Source: Aldrovandia affinis
Taxonomy: Eukaryota > Chordata > Actinopteri > Notacanthiformes > Halosauridae
Assembly: GCA_029706075.1 (NCBI GenBank)
Contig: JAINUG010000052.1
Span: 3,995,498 to 4,059,497 of the forward strand
Direction of reading: 5' to 3'
DNA: 64,000 bases
The notes under the pieces were generated by a model. The model was given only the letters and a program-made list of their open reading frames with translations, was not told the origin of the DNA and ran no database searches. Position 1 is the stretch's first letter; every line of letters begins with the position of its first letter. Below, one piece after another: positions 24,801 to 36,000 of the stretch. Both the position numbers and the translations under genes were made by a program.

Positions 24801-25200
24801 AGCTCGCCTCAGTGCTTCTCCATTAACTCCGTGAGTAAAGAGTTACGGTGAAAGCCCAGTTTGGATTTTTTTGTGAGGAAATTTTTCATTTGCTTCCTCC
24901 TAGACCCTCCTGAATAGCAGTCACCCTGACGGGAACGTTTCATCGAGGTGCCTGGCCCAGAGACTCAAGTAATTTTTCCTCTCTCCCTCTGTCACCTGGA
25001 TTGAGATTTTTCCACAGTGTTGTTGTGCTTGGCTCCAGGAGATACAAAAGATGGATCGAAGACGTGACCAAGTAACAGCTCCTTTTTGCAAAAAATGTTA
25101 TAAAAATTGAAAACGACAAAAACATTATTAGTTGTCTGCAGAGAATGGATGCAGCATGATAAATCTTTCACGTGCATAGAGCCTCCTCCAATCCCTGATC
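21898..25200. other. non-coding sequence; part may be a conserved element
   Basis: About 22180-22760 is unique, AT-moderate and free of recognised repeats. Its texture resembles conserved non-coding elements near developmental genes, but that cannot be shown without alignment. A degenerate minisatellite is listed separately at 23350-23455. Confidence 0.3.
23350..23455. repeat. degenerate ~27-bp minisatellite
   Basis: Three and a half units share AAAAGGAAC.CAGATAGAAGA followed by TCTTTG-like ends. The plus-strand frame therefore repeats KRN.DRR-like peptides. This is a local tandem duplication, not a gene. Confidence 0.7.
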
Positions 25201-25219
25201 AGAATATGGCTGCTCAGGC

Positions 25220-25608
25220 GGCAGATAGCATAGCGGTCTAGCGCACCACATTTGGCTGGTCTGGTGTGGTGTGCGCTGCCTGTCAGGGACACAGTTCAAA
25301 ACCCATCTCTACCAGACTGACCCTTGTCGTCAACGCCGAACAGGGGCTGAATTTGGCCATCCGCCCCAGGGGGAGGGGGGAGGGTGAGCCGGCTCGGATT
25401 CACCGTGAAGCACACTCCAGAACGTGGGTGGGCGAATTCTGTCTCGAAGTAATCGGAGTTCAGTGCCCATCGAGAATTATCTTGCCTCATAGAGATAAGT
25501 GGCGGAGCCGTGTGGGGAGGGTTAAATCAAAATAAATAGAGGGTGTACTTGGCTACTAAATTGGGAGAAAAACGGGGGAAAATCTTAAACAAATATGGCA
25601 TATTTATA
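25220..25608 (+). repeat. tRNA-headed SINE, head type B
   Basis: It is flanked by a 19-bp near-perfect target-site duplication, AGAATATGGCTGCTCAGGC at 25201-25219 and a one-mismatch copy at 25609-25627. The head contains an A-box-like TAGCATAGCGGTCTAGCGC and a weak B box (CAGTTCAAAACCC) separated by an extended hairpin. The body has GGGGGAGGGGGGAGGG, and the 3' end is GGCTACTAAATTGGGAGAAA. It shares its body and tail with the copies at 32757 and 40390 (minus). Confidence 0.85.
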
Positions 25609-25627
25609 AGAATATGGCTTCTCAGGC

Positions 25628-26452
25628 CTTGGATTGAACACCCACAAAACATATTAGGCCTTACACGGATTTGTTTAAGGAATAAAGGAACCATGATAGT
25701 GGTTCATTAGCAGGTTTAAGAGTCGCTTCGGAGACCATTGCAAGAATATATTTCACATTTATGCAGCTTCTCTAAGTCTTTTCATAGATATTCTGCCCCT
25801 TCCATTTCAATGCATCCTCAAAAGCAGGATTTTCCTTGGCTAAAGGAAGGAGAAAAAACGAAAGCCCATAGGGATCATCTTTGCCTAGCTTTACGCATAA
25901 AAAAATAAATAAAATACAAGCTAATTGTACGGAGCAAATGTTGAAGTCAATTTGTGTTAAACCAGGGGTCAGTTGTCATATTTGAGTTGTGGTGAAATTG
26001 AGCATGCAACACAACGTTAAGCTCCTTGGAATTTGATTCGGAAGTTAAATGCAAACCTTTGGCACAAAAATAAATCTGCTGTGATTACATCCATTAAGAA
26101 ACAGTTTATAGATTGTTCCTTTTTTATGATTATAGTGTTTTTTTATGGTGAAGAAAATATGCTTGTGATGAATTGGTAATGAGGTTATGCTCCTGTTGCT
26201 GCAAGCGATGTGTGTATGCCATTTATTTCATATTGTGGTGCCTCGCGCATGGCGAAAAAGATATCAAAATACATTTGGGAGGCGCCTCCTGAATGATCTG
26301 CATGTCAGGCCTCATTTAAATGTCTTTAATGTACTGAAGTGCAATTTTCCAATTAAGAAGACAGAGCTACAGTGTTTATGTGCACAGTGCTAAAACCAGT
26401 TCAGTTATTAGTGATAACTTAGAAATTATTATTGCACTGATGTAGAACATTT
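25628..26452. other. non-coding AT-rich sequence
   Basis: No gene or repeat family is recognised. Confidence 0.4.
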
Positions 26453-26835
26453 AAGTGGCGCAACCAGTAAAACACTCGCCCAGAGTGCAGGTTGCCCACT
26501 GCGGCCAGGGTTCAATACCTAGCTGTGCCAGCCCGGCTCTGACTGGGAGTCCCGTTTGGGGGTGGCAATTAGCTGTGTGCCCCAAGGGGAGGGGGGAGAG
26601 GGGAGGGAAAGCCAGCAAGAGCTCGCTACAAGCACAGAAAGCTTCGCTGTGAGCAAAAGGAATAGGCAAGTTCCGTCTCGGAGGGAGCAGCTCATTGCCG
26701 GCCTCGGGGTAGTGGCTTGTAGATGCGGGTGGTGAGTTTGAGGGGGAGGGTGAATTGAAGAAATAGAGGGTATAATTGGCCACCAAATTGGGAAAAAAAA
26801 CTGCAAAAAAATCTGAAATGTTTTTGTTTTTTTTA
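26453..26835 (+). repeat. tRNA-headed SINE, head type A
   Basis: The head AAGTGGCGCAACCAGTAAAA leads to a B-box-like GGGTTCAATACC. The body contains GGCTCTGACTGGGAGTCCC and TCATTGCCGGCCTCGGGGT, and the tail is GGCCACCAAATTGGGAAAAA. Its head differs from the type B copies while the body and tail are shared. No clear target-site duplication was found. Confidence 0.75.
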
Positions 26836-27183
26836 AGAATAAAGACAGAGGCAGAGGCTGTGGTGATGCGTCTAATATCATGAGTACACTTGGTTTTGCA
26901 GATTATGTCCCAGTTTTGTGCAGGTGTTTAAGTAATTATGACAGGGTGCTTGCAGACCCACACGGGTCAGCCTTCTTGGGAGTTTTCCCTGTGATTTATA
27001 GTTGAGCCAGGCAATGTTTTCAGGCAACGTTTTCATAAAAAAACTGTGTTTTATTGTGCATCCAGAAATATAATACATAAGCAGATGGGGGGTGGGAAAG
27101 AAGAACATTTAAGACAAATAAAATGTGAAAGAGAGAAGGCACAACTTAAAGCAGGCAGTTTGTACCTGATTACATATTATGGT

Positions 27184-27402
27184 TCAAATGTCATGTATTT
27201 GTCCTTTCCCCAGTAGATATGGGATTTGATCATTTAAAAAAAGCAGTAGCGGGCCGTGCATTTCACACCTAGTTCGGTTTGCTAGTTTCGGGGTTGGCTG
27301 ACCTTTCCTCACGATGTCCAGCTTTTCTTGAAAAGTCTGTCTTGAAAATGGCTTTGTAAGTATATCTGCGACCAAATCAATTTCTTCTCCTCTGTCAGCC
27401 AT
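27184..27402 (-). pseudogene. Ty1/copia-like polyprotein C-terminal remnant
   Basis: The minus-strand frame includes DLVADILTKPFSRQTFQEKL. This matches the ADILTKPL...F..L block at the end of the RNase H domain in copia-type polyproteins (family knowledge). Nothing upstream in the frame is recognisable, so this is a short relic. An 18-bp sequence at its start recurs about 140 bp away. Moderate confidence rests on one motif only. Confidence 0.4.
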
Positions 27403-27550
27403 TGTGGGTTGAAAAAACAGCTATTAAATCTACACAAATATATTTTAGCTTGTGCAGATCGCTACAGATGCAGTTTGCTAGCTATGACTCACGATGTACG
27501 CTCTCTGACCATCCAATCAAATGACGTGAAAATGTCAGCCATTGTGGGTT

Positions 27551-29610
27551 ACTGTACGCCTGCTAGATGGCCCCGGTGTTGCCAACTCGAAATCTGATTG
27601 GTTAAAGCAACAGTTTCATTGCCATTTATTTTAAGCTACAGGTGCCCGCACTGTTCATTCTGAAGGCCTCAAGGCAGATTTCTTTGACCCTGGCAACACA
27701 TGATGGCTGAAATATGATTGGATAAAAGCTCTAACATAAACATACACTACTGGAAGCAGCGCAACCAAGAGAAAAGCTATGAAATGAAGAGAATAGACTA
27801 TTGGGAATAATTTAATACATATTCATGGAAAAATATATTAAAACGTAAGTCAGTGATTCTGATAGTGTTTAGGCCAGCAGAGAAGGCCTTCCTGGCCCTG
27901 ATGGCCCACCACTGAAAAAAAGACATAATGTATAAAACATTTTAGATTTGAGTAACAACCTCTGCAATAACTGTGCTATATAATGACTGTTTCAGATCTC
28001 CCTTATCGCCACAGTAGCCAATCAGCGTAGCTTCCATTCATTCTGTTCTACTCATGCAACAAGGGTCACAAACAAGATATAAAGGGAAAGAAACTCCTTG
28101 ATACAACATGTCCATTGTGAGAAACCAGCTGCAATGAGACTTCTGTAAGATTATTCCAGTCAAAATGTATCACCACTCAGTCAGCAGGTTTCATTCAGGT
28201 CCAGCAACCACATTTCTGCCATTATTTGGTGGCAGAAACTGACTGTGAGCAAACAGGCCAAGAAAGAAACACCCTTTTCAGTCCACACCTCTCTTTTAAT
28301 GTTGGTGAACTCAAGGAAGGTCCCTTCCCCTTTCCCAGACCCCCCCTCCCCCGACAATGTGAGGTCAGGATTGCGGGGGAATGTTTTACGCCACCAGAAC
28401 TGAGCCCACCTAGGTGTGCAGTGCCATGATGTCATCCTCCCTCTGGGGAAATCAACTTCACGTGGGCCCAGAAGGGGGGGGGGAATAGAAATCAAGCTTA
28501 TCCTCACTCTGGACGGCAGCTTTGGAAGACACCAGCGAACACGTCACCTTAGGAACCGGAGAGGCGGCCCGGAAACATAGCGCTCACCAGGGTAGCCGCA
28601 GAACTGGATTCACATTAATCTGCACGGCAGGGATGGAAACTGGGCCCTGTATTGGGGTCACACTTCAATGCGAGACAGATACTCCTTCTATCAACTGACA
28701 GGTATGGTGCGTGTCAGGCTTTTACAGACGTGGACGGTTCCTCTATTGGCTCAAATCTCCCTTTTTCACAGTCATTGATCCAGGTACGGTCTGTAACTCA
28801 TTGTGTCTAGGTAATACAAAGCACACCAAAGGTCTTTTTACGACATTCCCAGATGGACATCATCGCGATCAGAGCAGGCCCTCGGTCTCCAAACACCTCA
28901 AGGAGCTCTCCATGCATTCTCCCAGACCACCTGTGAATATGTTTGGCTGTTTCGAGATATAGCTGGAGTCTTTCTGCACATAAACGTTTGAGTTGTTGAT
29001 GCTAATTGCATTAGAGCTGGGGCCCGCTTTTCATTACAGACTGCCCTGCTATCTTTTAAATCTGTTTTGACAGATTAAAAGCTAGCTCTGTTTATTAATT
29101 TAAAAAGATTTAAAACTGGGTGAGTGTGAAGGTTTGAGCAATGAAGGGCTGTAGTGCTGGTAGATGACGTACTGCACGGGTCTTCAAGAGAAAAAAACAT
29201 GGAGAAAATGTTTGGTAGCTTGGTAACTGTCTCTCGGGTGTTTTATTTTCTTTCTCCTTAACTGCTGGATGAGGTCAACATTGCAATTGTTGATCAACCA
29301 GCTCATCCAATGTTTTTTTTTTCATTCACCCTTTTTTCTCCCACAAATTTGAATACCTAATCATAATTATACACAGTGGTTGAATTTAAAAAAATGTTAC
29401 GAATAAAAAAAATCAGCTTTTTTTGCTTTGAGTTCAAGCTTGGTGAACTTCGGCCTGCAAATTCTTGCGACTCACTGCTGCTACCCCAAACCCAGAAGTG
29501 GGTGGGATTTACTGACCCAACATGAAAATAACATCACATCCATGACCGCCCATTTTTTGCCACACAAAGTGAAGAATCTTTGCCTGAATAATCCTGGTGT
29601 GAAGGCCACA
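27551..29610. other. non-coding sequence, no gene recognised
   Basis: No recognised repeats or domains. Open frames near 28181-28507 and 28711-28962 have no motif. Confidence 0.4.
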
Positions 29611-29702
29611 TAAAGGTACAATTCAGTACCCTACTGCCACAATGACAACATTAATTTGTACTTTAACAGGTACAACATGGTACCTTTTTTTCTGAGAGTG
29701 TA
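29611..29702 (-). mobile_element. small non-autonomous DNA element fragment (GTACC-rich)
   Basis: The minus strand reads TACACTCTCAGAAAAAAAGG from its end and then aligns well to the left end of the element at 40154. Both contain CATGTTGT, a GGCAGT/AGCAGT block and TGAATTGTACCTTT. Only one end is preserved here. The GTACC-repeat composition is common among small fish DNA elements. Confidence 0.6.
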
Positions 29703-29895
29703 TACCCATCCCATCACTGTGATATCCTTTTCAGTTTTTAGGACGTTCCACACCAATGCACATCCTCTGAAATGTGCGCAACCAGCTGCAGCTTCCTTTT
29801 CAATCTGCCCAGATACCGTGCAGGAGAACTGCGCAGCTGGAGCAGGTGCTGACTAACCAGAGGAGTCCCAATTGAGCGAGGAGGATGCCCCGTAT

Positions 29896-30243
29896 CAGAG
29901 GTTCCCAAGATTTCCTGAGCCAACGACTGACTTAATGAGTGAATGCCTTTTCTGTGACCCATCCCATCTTAGAAAAGGAGCCTGGCATATGTTCAAATAT
30001 GGAATTCAAATGTCTTTTGACACAACGTCAAAACAACTGCATGTACAATGTAACTGCCTGTAAAAAAAAGTACATTGTTTAATCTGACTGGTGTGAATGT
30101 CAATGGAAAGTGTGTGATGTACAGTGTACATTATGCATTTTCATTGCAAAGTCATTTATTTTTCTCCACATGTGCCTCATGACCCATCTCAACCCCTCTC
30201 ACGATCCCCCAGTGGGTCCCAACCCTCAGTTTGGGAACCCCTG
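29896..30243. mobile_element. hAT-like non-autonomous element (MITE)
   Basis: The left end CAGAGGTTCCCAA and right end TTGGGAACCCCTG form imperfect terminal inverted repeats about 348 bp apart. The CAGGGGTTCCCAAACTG-type end is frequent in non-autonomous hAT elements of fish (recollection, not searched). The flanking 8-mers CCCCGTAT and TCCTACAT do not match, so the target-site duplication is unproven. There is no coding capacity. Confidence 0.4.
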
Positions 30244-30587
30244 TCCTACATGATGTATGGTGATACCCTGTTGACTGGAACCTCCCCTCCTTGGGTGACG
30301 CTATGGCCAAAGAGAAGTTGCCCCAGAGGGCTCGTGGCCAAAATTGGCACCGGCAAGCTCAGGATGCAATAGGGACCATGGGCCTATAGGGGGCATCACT
30401 TCACCATGAACTCCTTCAGGAGCCCCATTCAATTATGTGAATTGATGAAATTACTTTTTTAATAATGTAATAACTGAATGGATGCTCAAGAATCAACATA
30501 AAATTATGCAACATGAACATTCTGGCCTTGGAATACAGATATACAAATAGGAAGACCAAGAAGATTGAATGGCTGAAGACTGTGACT

Positions 30588-30745
30588 GTGGTTCTCTGTG
30601 GCTCAGTTGGTAGAGCACAGCGTTGGCAACGCTTAGGTTGTGGGTTCAATTCCACTGGGGCCACATATCCTGAAAATGTATGCATTCACTACTGTAAGTC
30701 ATTTTGGATAAAAGCGTCTGCTAAATGGCGTATATTACTACAATT
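30588..30745 (+). repeat. tRNA-derived SINE with an L2-type tail
   Basis: The head is close to a tRNA: A box TGGCTCAGTTGGTAGAGCA, B box GGTTCAATTCC, about 55 bp apart. A short linker is followed by an L2-type tail (GTCATTTTGGATAAAAGCG, TCTGCTAAATGG). The arrangement matches SINEs mobilised by L2 LINEs, such as UnaSINE1 of eel. It is not a functional tRNA because the 3' acceptor strand is replaced by the linker and tail. A truncated sibling lies at 47060-47152. Confidence 0.85.
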
Positions 30746-30835
30746 AACAATACTACAACCACAATTGATGACATTAATGTTAATTCTTGAAGGAGAAGAT
30801 TTCCATTAACCCCTTTAGAGGTGCATGCTACTGTA

Positions 30836-31268
30836 CAGGTAACTGCCAAAATAAAGGAAACACTTGAATAAATGAAGAGTTCTGGCAGCTCTGTTATGGT
30901 GTGGGGTACATTTTCCTGGCATGGTCCAGGTCCACTCCACAGAGGGAAAGGTGAAGCTCCTATGGTGAAGCATTTCTATCCTGATGAGAGTGGTCTCTTC
31001 CAGGATGACAATGCCCCATCCACAGGGCATGAATGTTCACTGGATGGTTTGATGAAAACGATGTAAACCATATGAGATCTCAACCCAATTGAACACTTAT
31101 GGGAGATTCTGGAGCAGCGTCTGAAACAGCATTTTTCACCACCATCAACAAAACACCAAATGATGGAATTTCTCATGGTGGAATGGTGTGCATCCCTCCA
31201 ATAGAGTTCCAGACACTTGTAGAATGTATGCCAAGGCTCATTGAAGCTGTATTGGCAGTTCACTGTGT
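30836..31268 (+). mobile_element. Tc1-like element, internally deleted
   Basis: The left terminus CAGGTAACTGCCAAAATAAA follows TA at 30834-30835. Internal sequence encodes GSSVMVWGTFSWHGPGP, then HFYPDESGLFQDDNAPS and, after frameshifts, the E-motif region near 31080. The right terminus is damaged (TTGGCAGTTCACTG). A deletion removes most sequence between the transposase end and the right terminus. Confidence 0.8.
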
Positions 31269-32756
31269 ATCCACATTCATTAAGCCTTCATTAAACTGTT
31301 AGTTTTAGAGGGGGAAGATGGTATTTAGCAATATCAAAAACCAGAAATCAGGTAAATTCCCTCTCAGCAAAGAACCTTGATGTCACAGCATTACTTTACG
31401 CCATGTTTCTCTGATTCCTTTAGTGAAATGCATAACGGCAGGAAGAATCCGTAAACAAACAGGAAATGAAAGATAACAGGAGGAAATAATGCTCATAATT
31501 CAATTCCTTTACAAACGCAGAAAAGCTACGGATGGAAAATGTCAGCTCAGCATCCCTCAAGAGCAACAAACCTGAAATGTTCCTTGTGACGCAGGAACCT
31601 CCTTACATGTGCATTTACACATTTGTGATCGCTTGTTGCAATGTAGTTACAGGCAGAACAAATAGGAGGAAGAAAACACCAATAAAAGTACAAGAGGGGA
31701 TCTTTATTTAGGTGGGGAATTGAGCTCTAAACTGAAAGCAGATGGGACCGTAGGCTGGAATATTTTCCACTTGAAGTATACCACTCTTGTTTGGACCTCT
31801 CTCAGCGGCTGGGCCCGGTCCAGCACTACGACTCAGCTCGGATTCTGGGAGAGGGGGTGGGATTGGTGCGTGCATCCCGGGCCAAGCTGATGCTAGGCAG
31901 GGAGTTTAATTTAAAAACAAAAAAGTTATCGAACATGCCCTGCGCAGAAACAAAGTATAAAACCGAACAGCATTGACAAAGATGTTTAAGAGTTATGCGC
32001 ATCTTCAAAGCAGCACCACGCACGGGACAGTGGAATTTTTCAGCATGATCCAGCCACATAAAAGTAATTGGAAAACAACCGTCTTGAGAAAAAACAAACC
32101 ATAATTTATGTAACACAGGCTATATATTGGAGAATTCTGGCAATTTCTAAGACAGCATTCCAGAAACGCTTCATGCACAATTCACATCACACTTGCTGGA
32201 CATGCCAGTAAAACGGGTTCACACAAGTACATCTTGACGCAGTGCTGACTGGCGTAAGAAGAGTAGGTCTCGGCTCAAAGTATTCCCAAAGTCTTGCATT
32301 TTATGCTAGTTATCTCGTGTTTGAGAGCATCTGCACATATCCTCTGTATGTGCAGATGCTATAAAAAAAGTGCTGACTGTAAAAGTGACATGAAAAGCAG
32401 TTCTTCACAAATGCAATGCGTATTACATGCTGAACCGTTGAAGCAGCAGTAAAGAAATTGGCAGGAATCAAAACTGCACATTTGATGGAATCACATCTTG
32501 ACCGTGAAAGTGCCGGCTGTGGCTGGCAGATTCTCAGAGTGACACATAATCAGCCGTAGCATCACCCAGGGAGGGAGGGGTTCTAGTCAGGTTGTTTCGC
32601 CCACCTCGTCATGCAACAGAGATTCTTCTGGTTGATCAGGCACCTGCAGCTACATATGAGGTGCAGTCCTCAAAGGCCACAGGTGTGCAAAGGCAATTGG
32701 GCATTGGGGATTGGAATAAAAAATTAAAAAAATTGGTTAAAAAATTGCACACTTGT
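31269..32756. other. non-coding sequence with a 14-bp perfect hairpin
   Basis: The hairpin is at 32326-32339 and 32347-32360 (AGCATCTGCACATA and its complement) with a seven-base loop. No gene is recognised. Confidence 0.4.
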
Positions 32757-33080
32757 GGGGCCCCGAATAGCATAACGGTCTAACGCACTCGCATTGACTG
32801 GTGCTTTGCGAGTGTGTACTATCTATTGCGGTCGTGGTTCGAAACCCGACTGCGTCAGTCCGACTCTGGCCGGGAGCCCCAATCAGGGCCTGCATTTGGC
32901 TGTCCACCCCAGGGGGTGGGGGGACGGAAAGTTGGCACGAGTTCGTCGAGGAGCAGTAGGTCATTCCTAAAGAGCAGGTGGGTGAAGTTCCGTCTCGGAG
33001 GAGACGGATCATTGCCGGCCTCGGGATATTAGCTTGACCCAGAGGATGGGCGGCGGGCTTGTGAGGGGAGGGCAAATCTT
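32757..33080 (+). repeat. tRNA-headed SINE, head type B, 3'-truncated
   Basis: The head has AATAGCATAACGGTCTAACG, an extended hairpin, and a good B box (GGTTCGAAACCC). The body has GGCCGGGAGCCCC, CCAGGGGGTGGGGGGACGG and TCATTGCCGGCCTCGGG. It lacks the AAATTGGGAGAAA tail seen in siblings. Confidence 0.8.
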
Positions 33081-36000
33081 TATAACAGGTTACAGAAAAA
33101 GCTGTCTTAATTTGTTTTTATCTAAACATCTAAACAACACTTTAGACACTCAACTCTGTTGAATACTGTCAGTGTATTTTACAAGCACCAGTAGATCTGC
33201 CTGTAGATCTATTTGAAAATGCAGATCGAATAACATACTGCAGATAATAACATGCATTGACCCCCCACACACACACACACACACATACAATATCAAAATT
33301 GATACAATATGATATTGATTTGACATACATTTTACCTGGTATAATTAACTCAGGTTGGTCTAATCGTCTGCTTTAATTAAACGTCAATTTTCCAGTAAAT
33401 ACAGAAACAAACACAGATAGCACCCCTTGCAAACCAAATAAATGTCGTGGATACGATTTGATTGGAAAGAAAACAAAAGCGACTTTGTCACACCTCTCGT
33501 TTAACGGCGATGTCTGAACATTTGCTGGGCCAGAAGAGAGACATCGCAGCTGTACCTGAATCAGGTGCTAGCAGGACGCAACAAAGGATGACATGCATAC
33601 AATTGAAATTATGCAAACGAGCATTTACAGGTGGTTCTAAACGAGGACACAATCAGCACACGATGGGGAACGGGATCAGGCCTGTCTTTGATTGATAGTC
33701 TGAGGCCCTCCAGACAAACAACAATTGCCTTTTCTCCCGGCAGTGACCCTTTGGCCTGACCCACCACATCTACACGCAAGCCAACAACACTTTATTTGGC
33801 TGAGCTCGGTCAGCAATATTAAACATTCTGCAATAAGACTCTGCAGGATTCATTTTTCACTCTTGCTAATGGAACCCCTTATTCTACTAACCTCATAACT
33901 TCTACGGCCTTATAGATCATCCCTAGATATGGTATTAAAAGCCATGCATTATTATGTGTTATGTATTTATTTGGCAAATGTGCGCATCCAGAGAAACATA
34001 CATCGGTGTCCTGACGGGACCCGAGCCCAATGTAACGGATGTCACTGGAGCAGGAAGAACAAGGAAATCAGTATAGAGTAACAGGCAATGCATCAGACAC
34101 CAAGTGAGAGAGTATCAGGATCAAGTTTTCAGTTTGAATATGCAATACATATTCATAATGTATTGGAAAAAATACAGGAAAAAAACATATTTATTGTTAT
34201 AGCAAAAACAAATCAGTGTTGCATAGTGTTGGTCACGTCATCCACATAATTTAATGACAAAAGGAATTCGCAGCTATGTTTGTTCTGCATATTTTTAACC
34301 TGTTTCCACCTACAACCCCAGCTGGTATGATATTTTTTTCTTTTTCTTTTCGACATTTTGGCAGTTTCAATTGTGTTGAATGGAAAGTATTTTTTAAAAA
34401 TAATCAAAGCAATGCTTTCATGAAGCTTTTAAAAATGATATGAAAATAAAAGATAGTAAAGTTACAATGTAGACTGTAAATCACAGAGCATAAATTATTT
34501 ATTTAGTGTAGTGTCCATTACAATTGTTTTCCTCTCAGAATGATGCAATGAAAAGTAATACAAGCATAATGCATGACTCCTTACGCAATAAGTCAAACAT
34601 GAAATGGTTGGAAAAGCAAAAAAAACGAAGAAAAAACAAACAAATCTTATCAAGCTTCCCAGATCAGGAAATTAAAATAACATATGTAATGGAAAAATTA
34701 GGACCCTTTCATTATTCATATTCAGCTTTAATTAGTGTCATGACATGCATTTTGAGATTATTGCTGACTGCAATTGTTTTAAGAATTGTAAGAAATCTGC
34801 TGCCAAAAAAAAATCATTTTTAAGATTAATCTTTTCTTTCGGCATAGATATCGTGTCTGGCAAGAGGACACGCTCATTTTCATGTGCCCGCGGATGAAAA
34901 GTAGTTTTAGAATGTAAAAAAATTATGACACAGAAATGTTATTGCAATCACTGGATTTCTTTTTCAAAATTCGTATTATTTTATTATTTTTATATTATTA
35001 TTTTCATAGTTATTCCTGAAGTCAAACTCACGTGGAAATGTTCTGCCTTTTTGTTTTGGGGCTTTTTTTTCGCCATCCATCCACATGCGCTCCATATGCC
35101 AACAGTGTTGTTTTTTCTCTTGAGCTCATTGTTATGGTAGTCTACAGGCATGAATGCTAAATTGTTTCCTTTATCAGATGGCGAATAAAAAGTCCTGTGG
35201 TTTTTCGGATCTATTCACGAGACCACTCTTTTAATGAGAAATAAACCACCAGCTTTTCTTCCATAAAGACGGTTCCCGTGCTGGGACAGGCCCTGTTGCT
35301 CGCTTTCCATGTTACTGTACCAAGCAAAGGGCACGCCTCTGCAGGAGACCGGAGGAATCCGCTCGGTTCTCAGATTGATAAACGCGCTGTATTTTGTTTG
35401 CAAAGATTTGCAACTGTCACATGAAGTATAAATTCTGTCTGACTTAGCCTTGGCTTCTGTCTAAATACCCCAGCAGGATTTCTTTAAAAAAATTATATAT
35501 ATATATATGGCGTTGCTCTTTAAATCGTTCAGTTTTTATCCGTTTTCTTTTCTTTTTTTTCGGTGGGGGGTGAGGTGGGGGTATGCAGTTTTGCCAGAAG
35601 AGAAAAAAATGAAAGAAAAAAAAACAATGGGAAAAGGTGTGTGCTTGTGCATGTGTATGTCTCTGTACACCAAATTGACCTGGCGAGCTGCCCATTTAGT
35701 AGCAAACTAGCCAGAATGGCATAGCGCCATTGGTTTTGTCCACACGTTTAAAGGCCCCTTTACCCAGATGGCAGTGAGTCCCTCTAACATTTTCCAAATT
35801 AATTTGTACACACTCTACTCTACTTAGCAGTGCTAACCAACAATGATGCACACCCCATCCAAGATAATGAGCACCTTTTATACTGGAGTACTCAAATTGA
35901 AGAGAGGAGTTTGATTTGATACCCTACTTTCTAAAAATTGTGTCTGCTTCCTTGAAGCATTCAATTTTGGCAGAGAGAAGAAATACCATAAAAAAAGGCA

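Noticed and set aside
30588-30665. Possible tRNA gene
   Set aside because: A and B boxes are good but the acceptor stem is not closed and an L2-type tail follows; it is a SINE head.
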